Made by a program: the position numbers and the translations under genes
DNA from: Apoda limacodes
Lineage: Eukaryota > Arthropoda > Insecta > Lepidoptera > Limacodidae
Direction: 5' to 3'
Assembly (NCBI GenBank): GCA_946406115.1
Contig: OX291548.1
Span: forward strand, 6,250,373-6,314,372
DNA: 64,000 nucleotides
Part shown: in pieces, positions 56,704 to 64,000 of the stretch
Numbering within the stretch: position 1 is the first letter of the stretch
Layout of the letters: each line of letters starts with the position of its first letter
The notes under the pieces: model-generated
The model's input: only the letters and a program-made list of their open reading frames with translations
Told to the model about the DNA's origin: nothing
Database searches by the model: none

Positions 56704-56922
56704 CGGACGGCTCATACTGAGACGCGACGCGGCATTCTTTAAAATAGCAACACACTATGGACCTTGTTTAATAGGCAAAAAGATACAAATTGTAGTAAGA
56801 GCACAAAAGTGAGTGAGTGTCGTAGCACACCAAGATGCGTCGCGCGAATAGTAAACAAGGTCCATAATGTGTTGCTATCTCAAAAATGCCACGTCGCGTC
56901 GCGTCTTGTTCTGAGCCGACCG
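56704..56922. mobile_element. MITE-like foldback element, 219 bp
   Basis: The left arm 56,704-56,770 (CGGACGGCTCA, GACGCGACGCGGCAT, ATAGCAACACACTATGGACC, TTGTTTA) is repeated inverted at 56,852-56,922. The arms are about 67-71 bp with few mismatches; an extra ACGTC-like step makes the right arm slightly longer. The 80-bp centre has no coding content. This is the layout of a non-autonomous terminal-inverted-repeat transposon. No clear target duplication was found. Confidence 0.75.
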
Positions 56923-57171
56923 AATAGTTTTTCTTTAAACTTCGTTATATATAATACTCCTGTGACTTTTTTAAATTTCCGAAATCATTAAGCTAGCAGG
57001 GTGGTAAGCACTCACTCTAACAAATATTTGCACTGTGAAGCTTAATATTACGCAAACGGATCCCTAGGTCATTAACTGGTTTTCACAACCCGCGGTGTTT
57101 TCACTTCTTGGAATAAAAGAGAAGATAAACGTCGTCCCTACTTTACGTGTAGGGAAGATAACCTAAAAAAA

Positions 57172-57342
57172 AATTTACTTTACCACTTTGTCGGCGAGAT
57201 ATATGCCCTACAGATTTCCCCCAAGTTACAGATTTCTAGTACTAAGAGCCTCTGAGCTAAGCCGTGGACAGACAGATATATAGACAAAGCGAAACTATTA
57301 GGGTTCCTTGTAGACTACAGAATCCTTAAAATTAAGTCATTC
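57172..57342 (+). repeat. Short element fragment with TTTACCACTTTGTCGGCG
   Basis: TTTACCACTTTGTCGGCGAG, CAGATTTCTAGTACTAAGAG, GGACAGACAGATATATAGAC, AAAGCGAAACTATTAGGGTT, CCTTGTAGACTACAGAATCC. From memory a diverged copy of an abundant lepidopteran element ending GGAACCCTAAAA. Confidence 0.5.
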
Positions 57343-59589
57343 AAAAACATTGCAAGCCCAATTTAAGTAATAAAATATATCAAATACAGAGGAACTTCAG
57401 TCCCTGGAAGCTGCGGGCGTCTGTGTCGTCGTCCTTATAAATTAATTTAATCGTCGCCACGTCACTCATTGGGCGTGACATCGACCGTCGTGGAATTGAT
57501 TTATTTCCCTTTGTGTATAAATCACTTAAAGATACCATTTAACACTTATTTACTGTCGTTGAGATACTGAAATGTTATATCGGAAAACATTTTGATACAT
57601 GTATATATTTTTTAATTTGCTAAGTTCAAAAACTTTTTGTGAACGTAAATTTGCTAGGTATTTATATAGAAAATTGTATGGATATTATCCCCATCTGTTC
57701 CTTTCTTTGCTAGTGGGGGGAACGTTAGGAATAGACATCCTAGAGCTTGGACATAAGATAGCGCTTCTGAAATATTTTTATTCACAATAGGGTAGATATG
57801 TAACCCCAGCGTGCTAAACTATTGCGGTGTGCTGGCACCTCGGGCCAGTATTTTGGGACCAGGCCGTCGACTGGCTCTCTTCGTCTTATACTTCGCTTGG
57901 ACTGAGCACGGTCATCATTCGACTACCTCCAAAGCGCTTCATTTGCTTAACTTCATGATCGCACAGCATCCAGAAATTTACGTATTCGCCATGTCACAAA
58001 TTACGTTTTTTATTTGTAGCACACTATTAGTTAAATTTTTCAATCCTAAGCGTTACTTACTTCACAGATTGGGTAACTGTACGTGTAGTAAAGTACTGAA
58101 TAAATAACGTCAGAAATTGACAGAGGAAAGTACTAAGATTATATTACAAAATATAAAGATAAACCAATCTTTTATCAAACCAACATCGAAGTTGAAAATA
58201 ATTATCTTATCTAGATTACAATTAATTAAAAAAAAAAAAAACAACTCCATAAGGTTTTATTACTTGTTACTAGATATTGATGGAATATTTAAGTATTATT
58301 ACCGGACTGCGGCAAAGCCCAAAAGGAGGGTATATGTGTTTGGCCTGTATGTATGTGGGACACTATGCTCACTCAGAATTATAAAAACCAATTTTAATAA
58401 ATTATACGTGGTTATATTCATCTTAACCACTAGAGTGTCATGGGCTATATTAAAATTATTGGAAATGAAAATGGCGGATTCTTAGCCCCAAATTGCTTTT
58501 TTGCTTCTTAGTGACTAAGATTACCTTTTATTTATAAATCCACAGTCGGGTTTTTTTAATTCTTTTAATTACTTTTTCCGTGTTGTCAATAATCAATATG
58601 TATCCCTATGAGTTCAAAACCAATGAAGCTTTACCTTGAAATTTTACAATTTCTATGAGTGCTCTTAGCTTAGTGATCTAACAGTTTCAGTTTTCAGAAG
58701 AAATTATTTTAGAAAAGGACGGTATGGCAGTTTGCCTTACATAGTAAGACATACAGAGTAGGCTACGGTAATAGTGATCACAATTTCAGTAGGATACAAA
58801 GACATAAACTATTTGACCACCAAATACACATTAATGTTTGTGTGTTCAGTTTATGAAGCGTAAAATTATTTGCACAATTTAACATTACGCTAAATTTACG
58901 TTGAGGGTAAACTTTTGTGTAGTAAAAGAGCGATGCGTACATGCGTAGAGATTGTTTTCAGTTTCAATGTTTCGCTTCACTATATAACGTCAGTAAAAAC
59001 AAATAAAAAGAAAAATAATAGATCATCAGTTTTTCACCAAGGCTTTGCTAGCTGAAAGTATGTTTGTTCACAAAAAGTTTTTATTGTACGCAATTTAAGA
59101 TAACATTTTTTTTCGCAGTGTAACTTTTTTATAAGTTGTTTCTTAGTTTTTTAAATTCATATTTTGAGTTAATATCTTATATATGACATAAACTCCAAAA
59201 TAGCTACGCTGTGTAGTTTTACTGCTCGTGGAAACAAAAAATATTATAAGCTATGTTTCATAACTCCAGATATACTTTTGCTAAAAATAAGGTGACCTTG
59301 ATGCCTCATTATGTCGCAAAAGGAGACAAACAAACATACAAAACCTTTTTAGCGTTCTTTACATTAAAATTAGTAAAATTGAACTTATTTTACATAAAAC
59401 ATGTTTTAATAGGTATTTTTAATTTAAATTCTTGAGAAGTTTTTGAGAACCTTTAAGGAAGAAAACGCTGTAAGAGCTCCTCATAAAATGATTGTATGTC
59501 GTATTCTGTGACAGAAATTGAACTTGCGTCCAGCAGTGAATACTAAAGCCAATCTTGGGAATAAGGAACAGGTAAGTGCCGAAAAAAAA
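57343..59589. other. AT-rich stretch, frames without recognisable domains
   Basis: The 98-codon frame at 57,811-58,107 and the 122-codon frame at 58,117-58,485 were read through. The first is GC-richer at its start and the second is lysine/isoleucine-rich with an A11-12 run. Neither shows a domain, good start context or homology that I recognise. Confidence 0.35.
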
Positions 59590-59990
59590 ACCGGCCAAGT
59601 GCGAGTCGGACTCAGGCACGAAGGGTTCCGTACTTATTATCGATTAAAACGGTATAATATTGGTTTTATTTTAATTTAATTATTTATTTTTAAAGTGAAT
59701 GTATAACTAAATATTTTGTGAATATTTCAAGCATCTACCTGTTGCCGTTACCAATACTGAGCAAAAACGAGTAAAAATTAGGTTTTTTCTATAGGAGCCC
59801 CCTTAAATATCTATTTTATTCCTGTTATTTGCCATAGCGGCAACCGAAATACATCATCTGTGAAAATTTTAACTTTCTAACTATCACGGTTCATGAGATA
59901 CAGCCTGGTGTCGGACAGACTGACGGACGGTCAGCAAAGTCTGAGTAATAGGGTCCCATTTTGTACCCTTTGGGTACGGAAACCTAAAAA
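59590..59990 (+). repeat. GGCCAAGTGCGAGTCGG-type short element, complete copy
   Basis: Starts ACCGGCCAAGTGCGAGTCGG, ACTCAGGCACGAAGGGTTCC, GTAC; the middle has CCTGTTGCCGTTACCAATAC and GGAGCCCCCTTAAATATCTA; the end has TATCACGGTTCATGAGATAC, AGCCTGGTG, a GACGGACGG run, AATAGGGTCCCATTTTGTAC and GGGTACGGAAACCTAAAAA. Same family as the copies at 14.4 and 18.0 kb. Confidence 0.75.
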
Positions 59991-60861
59991 CTATTTATGC
60001 AATCTTAAGTACGAATTAATAACACCCTTGGTATAGCAGATAGATTTTTTGGGCAATCTTTATTAGAACCAAATGGAACCCACGGTATGTTGTAAAGTAA
60101 GTATTAGAATGAATTACCTAATAACTGACTGTACAATGCGGTAAGTGTTTCCGATATGGTCTGCTTGTTCCCGGACGCCAGTTGCTCGGCGGTTAGTGCG
60201 CAACCCGGATTCAAACCCCACACACGCTACAATGTGTACTGTTTTTTTGTCCCCTCGAGTTACTTGAATGCGTCTACGCAGTGAAATATGTTGGAAGTGT
60301 TTAAAAACTATCACATGAAACTACAAAAGATTTTGATTGTGTTAGATCTGACAGTGAACTAACACGTTTTTTGTTTTTATATTGAATGTTTTATTATAAG
60401 GATTTGTTTCAATACTAAAGTGAAGAATGTGGTGGTTGCTGAAGTTTTCAATTTTGCTGCAGTGTAAGAAATTTTTTTTTTCATAAAATAGTTTTTAAGC
60501 TTTAATTAGGTACTTCAAACTCATAGTTTTTTATACTGACTCCTTATGGTTACAATTTTAAACCAATGATATTATGTAAAAAATACTTTTTACATGTTTT
60601 GTCAAAATCAATATCAAGTGTGATATTTTGCGTTTTAAGTACATCGCAAAAAGAAATTTCGGTATCAAACTAGACATTGTTTAAAAAATGTAAAAACATA
60701 ACAGTCATAAATCACCATCTATAAAATAATTATGTGTCATTTACTATGAAATTTTATTGCTGTTATTGTGAAAGATTAGTATTGCGTTAATATGTTTACA
60801 TTACGAACAACTTCTACATTGCGTTTAGACACAGATACTTGTTTATATACCAGTCAATATT

Positions 60862-61052
60862 GTGGTTGTGGAATGAGCTCCCTGCCAAGGTTTTCTCTAA
60901 GGATTACAGTATGGGGTTCTTCAAGAAAAAAGTTATTGGGTGTTTGAAGGGTCGGCAACGCGCAAGTGATACAAGTGTCCATAGTCTACGGTGACCGCTT
61001 ACCATCAGGTGGACCGTAAGCTTGTTTGCCACCTAAATGATATACAAAAAAA
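60862..61052 (+). mobile_element. LINE 3'-tail copy 4 with intact C-terminal codons
   Basis: Translation reads LWNELPAKVFSKDYSMGFFK, then KKVIGCLKGRQRASDTSVHS, LR and a stop at the TGA near 60,990, followed by the shared 3' UTR (GCTTACCATCAGGTGGACCG, TTGTTTGCCACC) and an A-rich tail. This is the best-preserved C-terminus of the family in the window and fixes the reading frame and stop codon for the other copies. Confidence 0.8.
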
Positions 61053-63057
61053 AGTCAGAATGTGATCTGTGTTTTAATTTCCTCACTACCAAAGTCCGGA
61101 AGTATAAGGGCCTTCAACAATTGAAGGAGTAATATAGTACAAATTCCATGATCTGAGATGAGCAATATTCAAGTACCATCTGGGTACAAATATAACTTTA
61201 ACATTGCTTAGATCATTACTTATTTCCAAACTGTCCTTAAATTCAAGTCCTTAAAATTTATTTATTTATTATTAAACTCTTATCACGTGTACGACGTTTT
61301 CATTACGGGACATATAATGGGTAAGTTTTAACATCAACAAGGGAGGTATCACTTTACAGGTATCTATTGCTGATACTAAAAACTGCCCTAGTTCAAGGGC
61401 ACAGGCTTCTTGTTGAAGATGCGATCTTAGGTCTTAGTCCACCACGTTGGTGTAGTGCGGATTGGTGGGTAGGTACATTCATTGATAAAAAATGGCAATG
61501 TACTAAAAAATTGAAAAATTACCTCCTTTTTTGTACTTGTGCCTATATTTTGCTAGGTGACCTGACAGCGGTGTATGGTCCCATGACATTTAATTTTAAT
61601 CACATTTCGGTTAAATAACTGATAGATGCACAGTTTCACGATGGGATCTTAGTATAATACAAATATGCAAGATCATGATTGAGGTTATACTAAATTCGAA
61701 GTAATCGCATTTCAAAATTAATACTTTTTTCACTACATTTTAATCAAAATTAAATAACCATTACAAATGAATTTCCTGTAGACAATTTCGTACTTTGTTA
61801 CTTTTGTTCTACTTTTCAACCAACTTTCTCGGATAACTTATTTCTAGTTTCTTATTACTTTTTACAACAGGTAAAGTTTAAAAGAAAAATTTAACTTGTT
61901 TCCTCCGTGAGCTGTGAAGCAATTTGTGAGAAGGTTTAAGAAGAATTCTTTAAACTCAGAAGAAAATAACATTTATATAAAAGTACTTTATACACCCGTT
62001 GTTTCATTTTTATAAAGATACCAAACTAGTATCATATTAGTAGTCATTTTAGCAACATGTGTCGATGTACCTATTTTACTTGCAACATCAAAACCGGACA
62101 AAACGTATTGATAAGTCAGTTGGACACGCTTCTACTAGATGGCGCTGATTGGCAACAGTACTTAAATCCTGAAGTTAACAAAAACATAGTGGCGCTCAGT
62201 TTTGTAGATTAATTTTCTTTTCCCGCTGAAGCTTAAATTATATAAAGAAACCCTTTGTCTTTATTTCAAGCTAAATTACTAAAATTATAAAATAATACCA
62301 CTGTTTCATCATATCACAAGAATCACATATTATTTTGGCTATAGTTACTTATTATACAATAAACAAACTGTTTGTGTAGGTATGTACTTATTTAATTTGT
62401 TAATAAAAACTCGCGGCCACGAATAAAACATTTGTTGTGATTAGAGTGGCAACAGCGCGGCGCCGTCGGGCTGAAGGTGGGAGTCAAACTGGCAGCCGTA
62501 TCAGGAGCGGCGCTTACATTTTGCTAATTTTTCATACAAAATCTTCTGTTTCACGTGTGAGACTATGTCAAACCGCTCATTCAAACTCGTTGATTTTAGC
62601 TGTTTTTGTACTGAATGTACTGATATTCGTTTCATAGGAGCGCAATTGCTAGCGCTTCACTTAGTGACACAGTCTCCTCAGTGTAATACCATACTAAATC
62701 TTGAGTTAGTTGTGTGTATACAGAATGTTTTTAGTGAAATTCTATTTTAACATAAGGAGTAATCGAAGCATAGTTATTTATTTTAAGTAAAATCTAAAAC
62801 GTATTGTTTTTCAAGAAGATAATTATTAATGAGAGTTCGCTGCACCAGCGCTCTTTAGGACGAGCCCCTTCTGCAAATAATAAGTAATTTTTTGATTGAA
62901 ATTTGTATAAGTTTTTAATATATTATTCAAAAGTTTGCTAGTGTCACTAATGTCAAAATTAGGTGACATATACAATGTACAGTCGTTGGATGGGTGACAG
63001 CTGAAGTGGGATGTTCAGACCTCAGTTCTTTGGTCCTAGCTCTATAACATTGCTTAT
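61053..63057. other. AT-rich stretch, nothing recognised
   Basis: Small GC-richer spots at about 62,100-62,200 and 62,425-62,520 were not assigned. The 83-codon frame at 61,367 and the 66-codon frame at 62,437 show no domain. Confidence 0.4.
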
Positions 63058-63125
63058 TTACACTTGGTCAGCGTGTTGGACTGTGGCCTTATTATTCTTT
63101 CTCCAGGAAGAGGCAGATGCTGGTT
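63058..63125 (+). repeat. LINE 3'-end scrap (TTGGTCAGCGTG..GGAC)
   Basis: CACTTGGTCAGCGTGTTGGA, CTGTGGCC, then TTTCTCCAGGAAGAGGCAGA resemble from memory the 3' untranslated end of lepidopteran endonuclease-RT LINEs. Too short for more. Confidence 0.4.
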
Positions 63126-63920
63126 TGGAGTTCTGAAAATGTCTTTTTGTGATGGCAATAACAATTATTATTTACATTTTAACATTTTATTTTACTTATC
63201 AACATTTAGAAAAATAACAGAGGTTTTACAATTATTTAAAGAAACTTTGTAGCTTATATTGTTAAATTGTATTGATTAACTTTAATCCATTTAATGAAGC
63301 TATATTAATTCGTGAGGGTCCCTAAAATGCGGGTATTATTTAGGCATTTTTGATTGATATGAGTTTTTAGTCAGAAATTTGGAAATTCAATTACTTATTT
63401 TTATAAATCAAACTCTGTAGCTTTCTGAATTTCAGTGTTACATCTGCGGCAGTTTTTTTCTTCTACTTAAACAGTTATGAAGTGATTTCCTTTGTTTCAC
63501 TTAAATAAATTGATTCTGCCGGCTTCGTCTCAAAACATTTTTATGTAGGTACATAAATATTGTTGAACAATGTTTTTAGATTTATGTATATATAACAAGG
63601 ATATTAAGTGTATATGTAAATGATGCAAATACTTTATATTCTATGGAAATGCATAAATAACATTTTCTCAAACATGCTACGATATGCGACCATATCTTGC
63701 ACAAGCTTCTTTGGGATAAATCGTACTTGCAGTACAGTATCAGAGAGTGACCCGCAATGTTTTAGCCGTCCGCTCGAGCGCTGGAGCGGTCAAATATGAA
63801 ATTTGAAAATAGAACGAAATTGTTTAAACCCGAACATTAATAACTAAAGCATTAAGTTTTATTTAAATTTTGTACTGGCACAAGAAAAACAATGCGCCGT
63901 TAAATTAATATAAAAATAAA

Positions 63921-64000
63921 TGTCCAACGAGGCTCCCATACAACAAACGTGATTTTTTTAGGCAAAGATGCACGGTACAAAACCTAAGGGCGATATGATT
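63921..64000 (-). repeat. GGCTCCCATACAACAAACGT element, cut by window end
   Basis: ACGAGGCTCCCATACAACAA, ACGTGATTTTTTTAGGC, GCACGGTACAAAACCTAAGG. The middle part of the GGGTTCCGTACC-type family in the orientation of the 18.0-kb copy; it continues past the window. Confidence 0.55.

Noticed and set aside
57811..58485. 98- and 122-codon plus-strand frames
   Set aside because: No recognisable domain, no promoter or splice signals; the second crosses an A-run and is Lys/Ile-rich as expected from AT-rich noncoding DNA.
60114..60314. Possible tRNA gene or SINE head (GGTTTGAATCC on the minus strand)
   Set aside because: The B-box-like match stands alone: no A-box at proper spacing and no cloverleaf could be drawn.
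1..64000. CRISPR arrays, bacterial operons, phage or defence islands
   Set aside because: No regular direct-repeat/spacer array and no prokaryotic gene structure; sequence composition and repeats are those of an insect nuclear genome.

Overview
This is AT-rich animal nuclear DNA, almost certainly from a moth or butterfly (Lepidoptera). The evidence is a dense set of short interspersed sequences that I recognise from memory as common in lepidopteran genomic and transcript data: elements with GGGTTCCGTACC-type ends, a tRNA-derived SINE, elements ending near TTTATAATATTAGTA, and tails of non-LTR retrotransposons. No open reading frame exceeds 243 codons and every longer one is part of a decayed retrotransposon. 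No bacterial operon, CRISPR array, rRNA gene or convincing canonical tRNA gene is visible. The window reads as intergenic or intronic DNA built from layered, mostly dead mobile elements.

Layout. 1-7.5 kb: a LINE 3' scrap, then two arms of about 550 bp in inverted orientation (2.4-2.9 and 5.7-6.25 kb) around a 2.8-kb spacer, then interleaved direct repeats. 7.5-15 kb: foldbacks, a three-unit tandem repeat and several short interspersed elements. 16.3-17.25 kb: a minus-strand LINE reverse transcriptase (RT) remnant that still shows YADD. 18-28 kb: short elements, one SINE and two copies of a LINE 3' tail. 31-33 kb: a pre-miRNA-like foldback, a minus-strand LINE RT tail, and a tiny candidate gene for a secreted peptide with a TATA box, a signal peptide and AATAAA but a broken frame. 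37-46 kb is the densest part: SINEs, a GC-rich block with three CACGTG boxes spaced exactly 26 bp apart, a minus-strand jockey-like LINE RT remnant (39.5-40.5 kb), a nearly full-length but broken RTE-type LINE (41.15-44.05 kb) and another LINE RT remnant (45.05-45.86 kb). 47-52 kb: a SINE, a long (GT)n tract, a minus-strand coiled-coil reading frame broken once in a homopolymer, and the start of a MADF-like domain. 52-64 kb: LINE tails, a foldback MITE-like element at 56.7 kb and more short elements.

The coding remnants do not form a pathway. The LINEs once supplied endonuclease and RT; the SINE copies presumably used such enzymes in trans. The items that may be more than ordinary repeat debris are the 31.06-kb foldback, the 32.4-kb secreted-peptide locus, the 49.1-49.4-kb coiled-coil frame, the 51.5-kb MADF-like start, and small repeat families that I could define only by comparing copies within this window. 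I found no convincing new multi-gene system.
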